NCBI RefSeq assembly: GCF_023016155.1
Contig: NZ_JALKBG010000006.1
Location: forward strand, 496,001 to 560,000
Source: Aliiroseovarius sp. F20344
Lineage (GTDB): Bacteria > Pseudomonadota > Alphaproteobacteria > Rhodobacterales > Rhodobacteraceae
Direction: 5' to 3'
DNA: 64,000 nt
A program made the position numbers and the translations under genes. Below the pieces are notes generated by a model. That model ran no database searches. It had not been told where the DNA came from and saw only the letters and a program-made list of their open reading frames with translations. Shown piece by piece: positions 27,806 to 37,214 of the stretch. Each line of letters starts with the position of its first letter. The stretch's first letter is position 1.

Positions 27806-28660
27806 ATGGAATACGTAGAGATTTTCGAAGTCGGCCCGCGTGATGGGCTGCAGAACGAAAAGCGCCAGATCCCGACCGCTGAAAAGATTGCACTGGTCGA
27901 TCTTCTGTCAGGTGCGGGGTTCAAGCGGATCGAGGTTGCCAGTTTCGTCAGCCCCAAATGGGTGCCGCAAATGGCCGATTCAGCAGATGTGCTGGCTGGG
28001 ATCAAACGCGCGCCGGGCATTTCCTATGCAGCGCTCACACCGAATATGCGGGGCTTCGAAGGGGCTGTTACCGCAAAGGCTGACGAGATCGCAATATTCG
28101 GGTCCGCGTCAGAAGGATTTTCCAAGGCCAATATCAACTGCACGATTGCCGAAAGCCTTGAGCGGTTCCAACCGGTTGCCGAGGCCGCAAAAGAGGCCGG
28201 CATTCCAATGCGTGGCTATATCTCTTGTGTGACGGACTGCCCCTATGACGGTCCAACCGCGCCTGAAAGCGTGGCTTGGGTCGCAAAGGAACTGCTCGCC
28301 ATGGGCTGCTACGAGATCTCGTTGGGCGACACGATTGGTCAGGCGACGCCGGAAAGCATCAGCGCGATGTTGGCCACAGTGTTGGGTGAGGGTGAAGCCA
28401 GAAAGTTTGCAGGCCATTACCACGATACAAGCGGGCGGGCCTGCGACAACGTCGAAGCGTCTCTGGCTAAGGGCCTGCGTGTTTTCGATGCGGCTGTTGG
28501 TGGGTTGGGCGGCTGCCCTTACGCCCCGGGTGCGCAGGGCAATGTGGCGACCGAAGCGGTACATGATCGCGTGACCGCGCTGGGTTACACGACCGGGCTG
28601 AACCGGGACATTCTTGAAAAGGCCGCCGTGATGGCGCGTCAGATGCGGGCAGGGGACTGA
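27806..28660 (+). CDS. mvaB: Hydroxymethylglutaryl-CoA lyase
   Basis: 284 residues of the HMGL-like TIM barrel family. It splits HMG-CoA into acetoacetate and acetyl-CoA, the last step of leucine degradation. Motifs are EVGPRDGLQNEK at the N-terminus, GHYHDTSGRACDNVEASL, and the signature AAVGGLGGCPYAPGAQGNVATE with its catalytic cysteine. ATG at 27806 has GTGGAG 8-13 bases upstream; an in-frame GTG at 27791 adds only five residues. It is followed by the hydratase gene 3 bases later. Confidence 0.95.
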   Translation: MEYVEIFEVGPRDGLQNEKRQIPTAEKIALVDLLSGAGFKRIEVASFVSPKWVPQMADSADVLAGIKRAPGISYAALTPNMRGFEGAVTAKADEIAIFGSASEGFSKANINCTIAESLERFQPVAEAAKEAGIPMRGYISCVTDCPYDGPTAPESVAWVAKELLAMGCYEISLGDTIGQATPESISAMLATVLGEGEARKFAGHYHDTSGRACDNVEASLAKGLRVFDAAVGGLGGCPYAPGAQGNVATEAVHDRVTALGYTTGLNRDILEKAAVMARQMRAGD

Positions 28661-28663
28661 TCC

Positions 28664-29446
28664 ATGAGTTATGAGACCATTTCGATCACCACGGATGAGC
28701 GCGGCGTGGCCACGCTGCTTCTGGATCGCGCGGATAAGCACAACGCAATGTCTGCCAAAATGATTAAAGAGCTGTCAGACGCTGCACACAAGCTGGGTGC
28801 GGATGATGCAGTGCGCGTCGTGATCCTAACCGGCGACGGCAAAAGTTTCTGTGCCGGTGGGGACCTGCGCTGGATGCAGGACCAAATGGCAGCGGACCCT
28901 GTAACTCGCGGGGTTGAAGCCAAGAAGCTGGCGATGATGTTGAATGCGCTGAATGAAATGCCCAAGCCGCTGATTGCGCGCGTGCAAGGGCAGGCGTTCG
29001 GGGGCGGGGTCGGAATGGCCTCAGTCTCGGATGTCTCCATCGGTGTGACGGGGGCGAAGTTTGGTCTGACTGAAACGCGTCTTGGCCTGATCCCCGCCAC
29101 CATTGGTCCATATGTGCTGGCCCGTCTGGGCGAAGCGATGGCGCGGCGGGTGTTCATGTCTGCGCGCATTTTCGATGCGGGCGAAGCCGTGACGCTGGGC
29201 CTTTTGGCCAAGGCTGTGGCTCCTGAAGATCTGGACGCGACCGTTGAGGCCGAAGTGAAACCCTATCTGTCAGTTGCCCCCGGTGCGGTGGCCGAAGCCA
29301 AAGCGCTGGCGCGTCGTCTTGGCCCGCCGATCACGGAGGAGATCATCGACGAGACCATCGCTGGCCTTGTCGCACGCTGGGAAAGCGCCGAGGCGCAAGA
29401 AGGGATTGAGGCGTTTTTTGAAAAACGCAAGCCAAGCTGGATCTAA
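28664..29446 (+). CDS. liuC: Methylglutaconyl-CoA hydratase (enoyl-CoA hydratase family)
   Basis: 260 residues of the crotonase fold. Oxyanion-hole segments are FCAGGDLRWMQDQM and GQAFGGGVGMASVSDVSIG, and the Glu in GLTETRLGLIPATIGPYV is at the catalytic position. As the only hydratase in this operon it should convert 3-methylglutaconyl-CoA to HMG-CoA, completing the set ivd, mccAB, hydratase, lyase. Function within the crotonase family rests on context. Start is ATG 28664, 3 bases after the previous stop. Confidence 0.88.
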   Translation: MSYETISITTDERGVATLLLDRADKHNAMSAKMIKELSDAAHKLGADDAVRVVILTGDGKSFCAGGDLRWMQDQMAADPVTRGVEAKKLAMMLNALNEMPKPLIARVQGQAFGGGVGMASVSDVSIGVTGAKFGLTETRLGLIPATIGPYVLARLGEAMARRVFMSARIFDAGEAVTLGLLAKAVAPEDLDATVEAEVKPYLSVAPGAVAEAKALARRLGPPITEEIIDETIAGLVARWESAEAQEGIEAFFEKRKPSWI

Positions 29447-29463
29447 CCTGATAGCCTGTCAGC

Positions 29464-29853
29464 ATGATGTTGGCAGGTTACATTTACGCAGCCCTCATTG
29501 TTGTGCTGGTCTGCTTTCAGTTCTGCATGGCGCTGGGGATGCCTTGGGGGCATCTTGCCAATGGCGGGCGTTGGCGTGGGACGCTTCCCCCATACATGCG
29601 CGTGGCCGCGATCGGACAGGCGGGCATTCTGGTCTTTATGGGAATTGCCGTCGCCACACGGGCCGGATTGCTGCAAGGATGGCCCGGTTGGACATTTTGG
29701 GTCGCTCTTGGCGTGACCATCCTGACAACTATTGCAAATTGGGCAACACCATCGCCCGCCGAGCGTCGGCTGTGGGGACCTGTCACCTTAGTTCTGAGCA
29801 TCACTGTAATCACAATCGCAATAGGCGGGAGCACCGCCGTTTCAAGTGGGTGA
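29464..29853 (+). CDS. Small four-helix membrane protein, function unknown
   Basis: 129 residues with four hydrophobic segments (MLAGYIYAALIVVLVCFQF, RVAAIGQAGILVFMGIAVA, WTFWVALGVTILTTIANWA, LWGPVTLVLSITVITIAIG). The loop ANGGRWRGTLPPYMR and the ANWATPSPAERRLWGP segment look conserved. I do not recognise a named family. It closes the leucine-degradation operon, starting 17 bases after the hydratase stop, but could equally be a separate passenger. Confidence 0.65.
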   Translation: MMLAGYIYAALIVVLVCFQFCMALGMPWGHLANGGRWRGTLPPYMRVAAIGQAGILVFMGIAVATRAGLLQGWPGWTFWVALGVTILTTIANWATPSPAERRLWGPVTLVLSITVITIAIGGSTAVSSG

Positions 29854-30064
29854 GTCTCTTGAACTCGCTAGAAATGGCCAATCGCAGTAACAATCACACC
29901 GAAAACCTTCAGAAAACTGGACGAAACAGTTTAACACGTGATGTAGTTTTGCACCTGTCCAAAACCGCATCGGATCAAGAATCCCTTGCTTTTAAGCCTT
30001 TTGTGACAGGTTTTTACCCATGTGCGCGCTCTCATTCAAAAACGCGAATGCGAGCGCCTGTTGG

Positions 30065-30097
30065 TTGACCCTGCAACGGTGCGGCGGTAAACCGCAC
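30065..30097 (+). promoter_or_regulatory. Putative promoter of the nuo operon with overlapping palindrome
   Basis: TTGACC (30065-30070) and TAAACC (30088-30093) are separated by exactly 17 bases, a good sigma-70-like pair 49 bases before the nuoA start. GTGCGG (30079-30084) and CCGCAC (30092-30097) form an inverted repeat around the -10, a possible regulator site. The 288-base gap 29854-30141 holds no gene I can see. Identification is by pattern only. Confidence 0.45.
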
Positions 30098-30141
30098 ATA
30101 GCTAGCGAAAGGCGGTTTATCCGCTTTAAAAGGAGCCACAC

Positions 30142-30507
30142 GTGGAAGACCTTCTCCGGGAATACCTCCCCATCATCATTTTCCTCGGACTCGCCATTGT
30201 TATCGGACTTGTTCTGATCCTCGCCGCCGTAGTGCTGGCAGTCCGCAATCCCGACCCCGAAAAACTCAGCGCTTACGAATGCGGTTTCAACGCTTTCGAT
30301 GACGCGCGGATGAAGTTTGACAGCCGGTTTTATCTGGTCGCGATCCTATTCATCATTTTCGATCTGGAAATCGCCTTCCTGTTCCCTTGGGCCGTGGCCT
30401 TTAAAGATGTCGGGTTGGTTGGGTTCTGGTCGATGATGGTGTTCCTGGCCGTTCTGACGATCGGCTTTGCTTACGAATGGAAGAAAGGGGCGCTCGAATG
30501 GGAGTGA
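30142..30507 (+). CDS. nuoA: NADH-quinone oxidoreductase subunit A
   Basis: 121 residues, three membrane helices, the usual NuoA length. The loop between helices 1 and 2 has the conserved [20 protein letters not shown], which holds the Cys of the active/deactive switch. It sits in the membrane arm of complex I near the quinone site. Start is GTG at 30142 with AAAAGGAG 7-14 bases upstream. It is the first gene of a 14-subunit nuo operon; nuoB overlaps its end. Confidence 0.97.
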   Translation: MEDLLREYLPIIIFLGLAIVIGLVLILAAVVLAVRNPDPEKLSAYECGFNAFDDARMKFDSRFYLVAILFIIFDLEIAFLFPWAVAFKDVGLVGFWSMMVFLAVLTIGFAYEWKKGALEWE

Positions 30508-31031
30508 TGACTGGAGCCAACACGGTTGGCGGTGACCGCGAACATGCGACCCGTCTTCTGAACGATCAATTGGCCGACAAAGGCTTTTTGCTGACCACCA
30601 CCGACGACATTATCAACTGGGCCCGAACCGGGTCGCTGCACTGGATGACCTTTGGTCTGGCCTGCTGTGCGGTTGAGATGATGCATTCGGCCATGGCGCA
30701 TTATGACCTTGAGCGTTTTGGCACCGCGCCGCGCGCGTCCCCGCGTCAGTCGGACCTGATGATCGTTGCTGGCACGCTGACCAACAAAATGGCCCCGGCG
30801 CTGCGCAAGGTGTACGACCAGATGCCGGATCCGCGTTACGTGATCTCGATGGGGTCCTGTGCGAACGGCGGTGGCTACTATCACTATTCCTATTCGGTTG
30901 TGCGCGGCTGTGACCGCATTGTTCCCGTGGACGTTTATGTTCCCGGCTGCCCCCCCACCGCCGAGGCACTGCTTTACGGCATCCTGCAGCTGCAACGCAA
31001 AATCCGCCGCACCGGCACGATTGTGAGGTAA
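30498..31031 (+). CDS. nuoB: NADH-quinone oxidoreductase subunit B
   Basis: 177 residues of the PSST subunit that carries cluster N2, the last iron-sulfur centre before quinone. Ligands are visible as the tandem Cys pair in [21 protein letters not shown], and [15 protein letters not shown] at 30498 overlaps nuoA by 10 bases and has AAAGGGG upstream; ATG at 30507 is a possible alternative giving a protein three residues shorter. The core from [16 protein letters not shown] onward is standard. Confidence 0.96.
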   Translation: MGVMTGANTVGGDREHATRLLNDQLADKGFLLTTTDDIINWARTGSLHWMTFGLACCAVEMMHSAMAHYDLERFGTAPRASPRQSDLMIVAGTLTNKMAPALRKVYDQMPDPRYVISMGSCANGGGYYHYSYSVVRGCDRIVPVDVYVPGCPPTAEALLYGILQLQRKIRRTGTIVR

Positions 31032-31034
31032 GTG

Positions 31035-31646
31035 ATGAGCGAAGCCCTGAACGAACTTGGCGCCACTATCGAAGCAAAGCGCCCTGATTGCGTCCTAAGC
31101 TGGGATGTCATATTTGACGAACTGACCGTGAGTGTGCCGCTGTCGGGCATTCCGGCGTTTATCGAATTTCTGAAGAACGACAACGCTTGCAAGTTCTCGA
31201 CGCTGGTGGACATCACTGCAGTTGACCATCCCGAGCGTGAGGCGCGTTTCGACGTGGTTTATCATTTCCTGTCCATGTACACGAACCAACGCATCCGCGT
31301 GAAAGTCGCTGTGCGCGAGGACGAGATGGTGCCCTCGATCACCGAGGTCCACAAATCCGCAAACTGGTTCGAACGCGAAGTCTTCGACATGTTCGGCATC
31401 CTATTTTCGGGCCACCCGGATCTGCGCCGCATCCTGACGGACTACGGCTTCCGCGGCTTCCCGCTGCGCAAAGACTTCCCGACCACCGGCTATACCGAAG
31501 TACGGTATGACGAGGTTGAGAAACGTGTGGTTTATGAACCCGTGACCCTGACACAGGACTATCGCCAGTTCGACTTCATGTCCCCGTGGGAAGGTGCAAA
31601 CTACATCCTTCCGGGTGACGAGAAAACGGAAGAGGCCGCAAAATGA
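31035..31646 (+). CDS. nuoC: NADH-quinone oxidoreductase subunit C
   Basis: 203 residues of the 30-kDa subunit in the peripheral arm. Signature elements are [22 protein letters not shown] and the conserved [27 protein letters not shown]...PLRKDFP. It scaffolds NuoD near the quinone chamber. It follows nuoB by 3 bases, and its stop overlaps the nuoD start. NuoC and NuoD are separate here, unlike the fusion in E. coli. Confidence 0.96.
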   Translation: MSEALNELGATIEAKRPDCVLSWDVIFDELTVSVPLSGIPAFIEFLKNDNACKFSTLVDITAVDHPEREARFDVVYHFLSMYTNQRIRVKVAVREDEMVPSITEVHKSANWFEREVFDMFGILFSGHPDLRRILTDYGFRGFPLRKDFPTTGYTEVRYDEVEKRVVYEPVTLTQDYRQFDFMSPWEGANYILPGDEKTEEAAK

Positions 31647-32866
31647 TGGACGGATCCAAGAACTTCGATGACGCCCTGAGCGGCGAGCAGAAGATCCGCA
31701 ACTTTAACATCAACTTCGGGCCTCAGCACCCGGCAGCCCACGGCGTGCTGCGTATGGTGCTTGAGCTGGATGGCGAGATCGTTGAACGCGCCGACCCACA
31801 TATCGGCCTTCTGCACCGTGGCACCGAAAAGCTGATGGAAAGCCGCACCTATCTGCAGAACCTGCCGTATTTCGACCGGTTGGATTATGTGGCCCCAATG
31901 AACCAGGAACACGCTTGGTGTCTGGCGATCGAGAAACTGGCCGGTGTCGAAGTTCCGCGCCGTGGTCAGCTGATCCGCGTGCTGTATTCCGAAATTGGCC
32001 GTATTCTGAACCACCTTCTGAACATCACCACTCAGGCGATGGACGTGGGTGCATTGACCCCGCCGCTGTGGGGCTTTGTGGAACGCGAAGCTCTGATGGG
32101 CTTTTACGAACGCGCCTGTGGTGCCCGCCTTCACGCAGCCTATTTCCGCCCCGGCGGTGTCCATCAGGATCTGCCGCCCGAGCTGATCGACGATATCGAG
32201 ACCTGGGCGCATCATTTCCCGTCGCGGATCAAGGATATTGACGAGCTTCTGACCGAAAACCGCATCTTCAAACAGCGTAACGCTGACATTGGTGTGGTGA
32301 ACGAACAGGACATTCTGGATTGGGGTTTCTCGGGCGTGATGGTCCGTGGGTCGGGTCTGGCATGGGATCTGCGCCGCGCGCAGCCTTACGAATGCTATGA
32401 CGAATTCGAATTCCAAATCCCCGTCGGCAAAAACGGCGACTGCTATGACCGCTACCTTGTCCGCATGGAAGAGATGCGCCAGTCGCTGTCGATCATTCTG
32501 CAATGTGTTGAAAAACTACGTGCCCCCGAAGGGCAGGGCGATGTACTGGCGCGTGGCAAGCTGACCCCGCCCAAGCGCAGCGACATGAAACAGTCGATGG
32601 AAAGCCTGATCCATCACTTCAAGCTCTACACCGAAGGCTTCAAACTGCCCGAAGGTGAGGTATACGCCGCTGTCGAAGCGCCCAAGGGCGAGTTCGGCGT
32701 CTATCTGGTGTCGGATGGATCGAACAAACCCTACCGCTCGAAAATCCGCGCGCCCGGGTTCCTGCATCTTCAGGCAATGGACTATGTGGCCGGTGGCCAC
32801 CAACTGGCCGACGTCGCAGCCATCATCGGCACCATGGACGTCGTGTTTGGGGAGATCGACCGCTAA
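31643..32866 (+). CDS. nuoD: NADH-quinone oxidoreductase subunit D
   Basis: 407 residues of the 49-kDa subunit that lines the quinone pocket. It begins with the standard [14 protein letters not shown] and contains [26 protein letters not shown] and MNQEHAW; the C-terminus ends DVVFGEIDR, as in alphaproteobacterial homologues. The Tyr and His of the quinone site lie in those stretches. The start ATG overlaps the nuoC stop (ATGA), and the nuoE ATG shares the last base of its own stop. Confidence 0.97.
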   Translation: MMDGSKNFDDALSGEQKIRNFNINFGPQHPAAHGVLRMVLELDGEIVERADPHIGLLHRGTEKLMESRTYLQNLPYFDRLDYVAPMNQEHAWCLAIEKLAGVEVPRRGQLIRVLYSEIGRILNHLLNITTQAMDVGALTPPLWGFVEREALMGFYERACGARLHAAYFRPGGVHQDLPPELIDDIETWAHHFPSRIKDIDELLTENRIFKQRNADIGVVNEQDILDWGFSGVMVRGSGLAWDLRRAQPYECYDEFEFQIPVGKNGDCYDRYLVRMEEMRQSLSIILQCVEKLRAPEGQGDVLARGKLTPPKRSDMKQSMESLIHHFKLYTEGFKLPEGEVYAAVEAPKGEFGVYLVSDGSNKPYRSKIRAPGFLHLQAMDYVAGGHQLADVAAIIGTMDVVFGEIDR

Positions 32867-34050
32867 TGCTTCGCCGTCTGCATCATGAACAGCCCGAAAG
32901 CTTCGCTTTCACGCCAGCCAACCTTGCATGGGCGGAAGGGCAGATCACGAAATATCCCGAGGGGCGTCAGGCGTCTGCGGTGATCCCACTTTTGTGGCGT
33001 GCGCAGGAACAAGAAGGCTGGCTGACCAAGCCCGCGATTGAGGCTGTCGCTGATATGTTGGGCATGGCTTATATCCGCGTGTTGGAAGTCGCTTCGTTCT
33101 ACTTTATGTTTCAGTTGCAACCTGTTGGTTCTGTTGCGCATATTCAGGTTTGCGGCACCACGGGCTGTATGATCTGTGGCGCTGAGGATTTGATTGCGAT
33201 CTGTCGTGAGAAGATTGCCGACAAACCGCATGTGGTATCCGGCGATGGCAAGCTGAGCTGGGAAGAGGTCGAATGCCTTGGATCCTGCACCAACGCGCCA
33301 ATGGCTCAGATCGGGAAAGACTATTACGAAGACCTGACCGCCGAGACATTTGGTAAGATCATTGACGAGCTGCGTGCAGGCAATGTGCCGACCCCTGGCC
33401 CGCAAAATGGTCGCTACGCAGCCGAGCCCTTGTCGGGTCTGACGTCTCTGACGGAATATGACAGCGGCAAGACGCAGTATAACGCGTCGGTTCAACTGGC
33501 TGCTGATATTGGCGACACGGTGAAGCGCATCGATGGGACCGAAGTTCCGCTGCTGACACCTTGGTTGGGTAACGATGGCAAGGCTGCTGGTCGTGAAGCC
33601 GCTGCCCCGACGCCGAAAGCGCGCGCAACGGGTAAGACGGCTGCTCAGCAAGCCAAGCCCGCAGCCAAAAAAGCAGCGGCCAAGAAAGCCGCACCAAAGA
33701 AAACATCCGCCAAAACGCCTGCAAAGGCGACCAAAGCCGCCGCTGCCCCCGCAGCCAGCGGCAAGGCGAAGAAACCACGCACCATGAAGGCCCCCCGCAA
33801 GTCGGGAGCGGACGACCTGAAACAGCTGAAGGGCGTAGGCCCCAAGCTGGAAGGCGTCCTGAATGGCCTTGGCTTCTGGCATTTCGACCAGGTTGCCAAA
33901 TGGGGTGCAGACGAAATTGCCTGGGTTGACGATCAACTGTCCTTCAAAGGGCGGATTGAGCGCGATGGTTGGGTAGAGCAAGCCAAAGTTCTGGCAGATG
34001 GTGGCGAGACTGCGTTCTCGTCCAAGGTCAAGAAGGGCAAGGTCTACTAA
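32866..34050 (+). CDS. nuoE: NADH-quinone oxidoreductase subunit E with long Ala/Lys linker and helix-hairpin-helix tail
   Basis: 394 residues against about 160-240 for ordinary NuoE. Residues 1-220 are the 24-kDa [2Fe-2S] subunit: [30 protein letters not shown] and [16 protein letters not shown] supply the four cysteines. About 225-300 is an Ala/Lys/Pro-rich, surely disordered linker. Residues 302-394 form a compact domain with the helix-hairpin-helix-like [20 protein letters not shown] and [21 protein letters not shown]. The same tail ends the next protein. Long NuoE forms are, as I recall, common in Rhodobacterales; the function of the tail is unknown. Confidence 0.93.
   Translation: MLRRLHHEQPESFAFTPANLAWAEGQITKYPEGRQASAVIPLLWRAQEQEGWLTKPAIEAVADMLGMAYIRVLEVASFYFMFQLQPVGSVAHIQVCGTTGCMICGAEDLIAICREKIADKPHVVSGDGKLSWEEVECLGSCTNAPMAQIGKDYYEDLTAETFGKIIDELRAGNVPTPGPQNGRYAAEPLSGLTSLTEYDSGKTQYNASVQLAADIGDTVKRIDGTEVPLLTPWLGNDGKAAGREAAAPTPKARATGKTAAQQAKPAAKKAAAKKAAPKKTSAKTPAKATKAAAAPAASGKAKKPRTMKAPRKSGADDLKQLKGVGPKLEGVLNGLGFWHFDQVAKWGADEIAWVDDQLSFKGRIERDGWVEQAKVLADGGETAFSSKVKKGKVY
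33769..34047 (+). repeat. Duplicated C-terminal domain, copy 1 (in nuoE)
   Basis: The 93 codons here encode a domain that matches codons at 34809-35087 at 87 of 93 residues by hand alignment. In the first 28 codons there are 13 silent differences and no amino-acid change, so the copies are old or fast at silent sites and both appear to be under selection. Confidence 0.85.
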
Positions 34051-34178
34051 GCACCGTGTAGGAATTCAGGTATGTACAGGAACGCTCATCATCATAAGTG
34101 CAAGAAAAGGCAGACAAATGCCTCCGCGCAACCGCGTTCTATCGTGATGTCCAAAATCAACAACAGGGATAAGGGACA

Positions 34179-35090
34179 ATGAGTAACAATACCGGATTTT
34201 TCACTTGCAAGCGGACATGCTGGATTGTCGGCGGTCTAATTGGAATTGCGCTGTGGCTGATGATCTCAGGGATCGTCGGTTTCATCGTAGGTCTGATCGC
34301 AGCTGTCGCGCTGGCGTTTCTGCTTCAAAAGCTGTTCTGTGGTGAGGTTGAAGTGACCTCGGGCGCAGCAGTTGCTTCGACAACCGCTGCTGCGGCAGTA
34401 GGCGCAGGCGCCGTTGCAGCGACTGGGTCGTCATCGGCTTCCGCTTCTGAAAGCGACGCCGCTGCCAGCGCAACGCCTGCTTCAGCTCTTGATGCAAGTG
34501 CAGCTGCTGAGGCTTCTAAGCCCGCGAAAGCCGCCGCGCCAAAAGCAAAAAGCAAAACGGCTGCGAAACCTTCTTCAAAAACCACCGCGACGAAACCCGC
34601 ATCCAAAGCAGCCGCAGCCAAGAAACCTGCTGCAAAGAAGCCGGCAGCCAAGAAGCCAGCAGCCAAAAAGACTGCGGCGAAGGCCGCTTCGACATCGGCG
34701 ACCACCAAAAAGGCAGCTGCGAAGAAACCCGCAGCCAAGTCGACCAAATCGACAGCCAAGGCATCGTCCGCAAAAGCCGCAGCACCTGCTGCAGCGACCG
34801 GCAAGCCCAAGAAGCCACGTACCATGAAAGCGCCGCGCAAGTCTGGTGCGGACGACCTGAAACAGTTGAAGGGTGTTGGTCCCAAGCTTGAGCAGACCTT
34901 GAACGGCCTTGGTTTCTGGCATTTCGATCAGGTTGCCAAATGGGGCGCAGACGAGATTTCGTGGGTTGATGACAACCTAAGTTTCAAAGGCCGGATCGAA
35001 AGGGACGGCTGGGTAGAACAGGCTAAAGTCCTGGCTGAGGGCGGAGAGACTGAATTCTCGTCCAAGGTCAAAAAGGGCAAGGTCTATTAA
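34179..35090 (+). CDS. Membrane-anchored Ala/Lys-rich protein sharing the NuoE tail domain
   Basis: 303 residues. A short N-terminus with two cysteines (FFTCKRTCW) precedes a helix or helical hairpin (residues about 9-49). An Ala/Ser-rich then Ala/Lys/Pro-rich linker of about 150 residues follows, with four AKKPA-type units. The C-terminal 93 residues are almost identical to the tail of NuoE. It lies between nuoE and nuoF with AAGGGAC before the ATG. I infer that it tethers or recruits the same partner as the NuoE tail, at the membrane. No enzymatic motif is seen. Linker composition resembles histone-H1-like tails, so nucleic-acid binding is an alternative. Confidence 0.8.
   Translation: MSNNTGFFTCKRTCWIVGGLIGIALWLMISGIVGFIVGLIAAVALAFLLQKLFCGEVEVTSGAAVASTTAAAAVGAGAVAATGSSSASASESDAAASATPASALDASAAAEASKPAKAAAPKAKSKTAAKPSSKTTATKPASKAAAAKKPAAKKPAAKKPAAKKTAAKAASTSATTKKAAAKKPAAKSTKSTAKASSAKAAAPAAATGKPKKPRTMKAPRKSGADDLKQLKGVGPKLEQTLNGLGFWHFDQVAKWGADEISWVDDNLSFKGRIERDGWVEQAKVLAEGGETEFSSKVKKGKVY
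34617..34676 (+). repeat. Four tandem 15-base units (AKKPA repeats)
   Basis: Four consecutive 5-codon units encode AKKPA, AKKPA, AKKPA and AKKTA inside the linker of the membrane-anchored protein. Codons differ between units at third positions. Such tracts change length readily and may vary between strains. Confidence 0.8.
34809..35087 (+). repeat. Duplicated C-terminal domain, copy 2
   Basis: Second copy of the 93-residue helix-hairpin-helix-like domain, starting [20 protein letters not shown]. Differences from copy 1 are GV to QT, A to S, Q to N, D to E and A to E; the ends ([10 protein letters not shown], then the stop) are identical in protein. Confidence 0.85.
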
Positions 35091-35099
35091 GGAATGGAA

Positions 35100-35324
35100 A
35101 TGGCAACCGACCCACAAAACGGATCCGGAAATCAGGGGCGCTTGGCGGCAATCGTCATCGCCTTGACCGGTGCGCTGTGGGTCGGGGGCACTTTCGCGGG
35201 CAATTCACTGGGGTGGTCGAACCGGACCATGGCTTTGGTGGATTTGCTGGCGCTGGCCGGGTTCGGTTTCGGACTGGTCGTAACGTATCGGATCTGGCGT
35301 CAGCGCCGGACGGATGAAGGATAG
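35100..35324 (+). CDS. Small two-helix membrane protein (DUF5337-like)
   Basis: 74 residues with two hydrophobic segments (RLAAIVIALTGALWVGGTFAG and TMALVDLLALAGFGFGLVVTYRIW) and a basic C-terminus. It resembles the short Rhodobacterales family labelled DUF5337, found in nuo operons as I recall. ATG at 35100 gives good spacing from AAGGA (35089-35093); ATG at 35094 is too close to it. It lies between the tail-domain protein and nuoF. It could be an assembly or supernumerary factor of complex I; function unknown. Confidence 0.7.
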   Translation: MATDPQNGSGNQGRLAAIVIALTGALWVGGTFAGNSLGWSNRTMALVDLLALAGFGFGLVVTYRIWRQRRTDEG

Positions 35325-35330
35325 AAGCGA

Positions 35331-36626
35331 ATGCTGCAGGATAAAGACCGGATCTTTACCAACCTCTATGGCATGCACGAACGCACTCTTGCGGGCGCCA
35401 AACAACGCGGCCACTGGGACGGCACAGCCGGGATCATCAAAAAAGGCCGCGAGTGGATCGTTGAGCAGATGAAAGCCTCGGGTCTGCGTGGTCGCGGTGG
35501 TGCGGGTTTCCCGACCGGTCTGAAATGGTCCTTCATGCCAAAAGAAAGCGACGGGCGTCCGGCCTATCTGGTTATCAACGCAGATGAATCCGAGCCCGGC
35601 ACCTGTAAAGACCGCGAGATCATGCGCCATGATCCGCATACTCTGATCGAAGGCGCTCTGATTGCGTCTTTCGCGATGGGGGCCAACACGGCGTATATCT
35701 ATATCCGTGGCGAATTCATTCGCGAGCGTGAAGCGCTGCAAGCCGCGATTGACGAGGCCTATGACGCGGGCCTTCTGGGCAAGAATGCTGCGAAATCCGG
35801 TTGGGATTTTGATCTGTTCCTGCATCACGGAGCAGGGGCGTATATCTGCGGCGAAGAAACTGCATTGATCGAGAGCCTTGAGGGCAAGAAGGGCATGCCA
35901 CGCATGAAGCCTCCTTTCCCGGCCGGTGCCGGTCTATATGGCTGCCCGACCACAGTGAACAACGTGGAATCGATTGCGGTCGTGCCGACCATCCTGCGCC
36001 GTGGGCCGGATTGGTTTGCGGGCTTTGGTCGCCCCAATAACGCGGGCACGAAGCTGTTTGGCATCTCGGGCCACGTGAACAACCCGTGTGTCGTCGAAGA
36101 GGCCATGTCGATCAGCTTTGAAGAGCTGATTGAGAAACATTGCGGCGGCATTCGCGGCGGCTGGGACAATCTGAAAGCGGTTATTCCGGGTGGTTCGTCC
36201 GTGCCGTGTGTACGCGCCGAAAACATGCGCGACGCCATCATGGATTTCGATTATCTACGCGGAGAGCTGGGCTCGGGCCTTGGCACCGCAGCCGTGATTG
36301 TCATGGACCAGTCCACCGACATCATCAAAGCCATCTGGCGCCTGTCCAAGTTCTACAAGCACGAAAGCTGTGGTCAGTGCACGCCGTGCCGTGAAGGCAC
36401 CGGCTGGATGATGCGCGTGATGGATCGTCTGGTGAAGGGCGAGGCCGACGTGGAAGAGATCGACATGCTGTGGGATGTGACCAAGCAGGTCGAAGGCCAC
36501 ACGATCTGCGCATTGGGTGACGCCGCGGCATGGCCGATCCAGGGCCTGATCCGCAACTTCCGTGACGAGATTGAAGACCGCATCCGGGTAAATAAGCAAG
36601 GCAAGGTTAGTATCGCAGCTGAGTGA
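35331..36626 (+). CDS. nuoF: NADH-quinone oxidoreductase subunit F
   Basis: 431 residues of the 51-kDa subunit that binds NADH, FMN and cluster N3. The FMN/NADH region is [20 protein letters not shown] and [19 protein letters not shown]. The 4Fe-4S ligands are [15 protein letters not shown] and the later [16 protein letters not shown] at 35331 is 7 bases after the preceding gene. The next gene starts 8 bases downstream. Confidence 0.97.
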   Translation: MLQDKDRIFTNLYGMHERTLAGAKQRGHWDGTAGIIKKGREWIVEQMKASGLRGRGGAGFPTGLKWSFMPKESDGRPAYLVINADESEPGTCKDREIMRHDPHTLIEGALIASFAMGANTAYIYIRGEFIREREALQAAIDEAYDAGLLGKNAAKSGWDFDLFLHHGAGAYICGEETALIESLEGKKGMPRMKPPFPAGAGLYGCPTTVNNVESIAVVPTILRRGPDWFAGFGRPNNAGTKLFGISGHVNNPCVVEEAMSISFEELIEKHCGGIRGGWDNLKAVIPGGSSVPCVRAENMRDAIMDFDYLRGELGSGLGTAAVIVMDQSTDIIKAIWRLSKFYKHESCGQCTPCREGTGWMMRVMDRLVKGEADVEEIDMLWDVTKQVEGHTICALGDAAAWPIQGLIRNFRDEIEDRIRVNKQGKVSIAAE

Positions 36627-36634
36627 GTGAAAAC

Positions 36635-37093
36635 ATGTTCAAATCAACCATCATCAAAACATCTCTGGTTACAACGCTTGTGTTGGGTTTAGGGGCCTGC
36701 ACCACGCGCACCATTCCGTTGCCAAAGACGCAGTACGATCTGTCGTCAGGTGAGAATGGGCAGATCGTGGAATCTGGCGTGACCTACGACTACAAGTTCG
36801 CCAATTTCGCGGCTGGCGCTGGCATGGCGCTTGTATGCACCGGTGACGAGACCGAGACGGCCGAGATGCAGGACACGGATGTTGAGCAAAGCGGGATCAC
36901 GATCCTTAGCGTGAAGGCGCAGAACGCGCCGGTGACCAGCTGCGCAGCTGCTGCGGCAAACCTGACAACGTTGTTCAACGTGGCAACACAGGCCTGCACG
37001 CAAATCGGCCGCACGATGCAGCCTGAAGAAATGCTGGCTCCGGTTTTTGTAACCGCGGACGGTTATGTTCATCTACCGAGGGTCTGTGCGTAA
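36635..37093 (+). CDS. Small lipoprotein within the nuo operon (1)
   Basis: 152 residues. MFKSTIIKTSLVTTLVLGLGACTT is a lipoprotein signal with lipobox LGAC. The mature part has three more cysteines (residues about 66, 106, 128 region: ALVCTGDE, VTSCAAAAANL, TQACTQIG) and no family I recognise. ATG at 36635 is chosen for a clean signal; an in-frame GTG at 36623 would overlap the nuoF stop. It lies between nuoF and the DUF5333-like gene. Possible role in assembly or the periplasmic side is inference only. Confidence 0.65.
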   Translation: MFKSTIIKTSLVTTLVLGLGACTTRTIPLPKTQYDLSSGENGQIVESGVTYDYKFANFAAGAGMALVCTGDETETAEMQDTDVEQSGITILSVKAQNAPVTSCAAAAANLTTLFNVATQACTQIGRTMQPEEMLAPVFVTADGYVHLPRVCA

Positions 37094-37214
37094 TGAAAGA
37101 AACTGTTATGCATAACTACATGAAAACAGGCGCTTTTGCGTCCGTTTTGCCGTGTTGTTATTGCATGACAACGCCTGCCACACCCATCTCCTTTGTGAAC
37201 AAAGGAGTTTTGTC

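Noticed and set aside
32863-33981. Gly/Cys/Phe-rich minus-strand open frame opposite nuoE
   Set aside because: Its low-complexity part is just the reverse reading of the Ala/Lys linker.
34617-34676. Short tandem repeat, considered as CRISPR or a mobile-element trace
   Set aside because: Units are in-frame 15-base codon repeats in a linker; no spacers, no terminal repeats.
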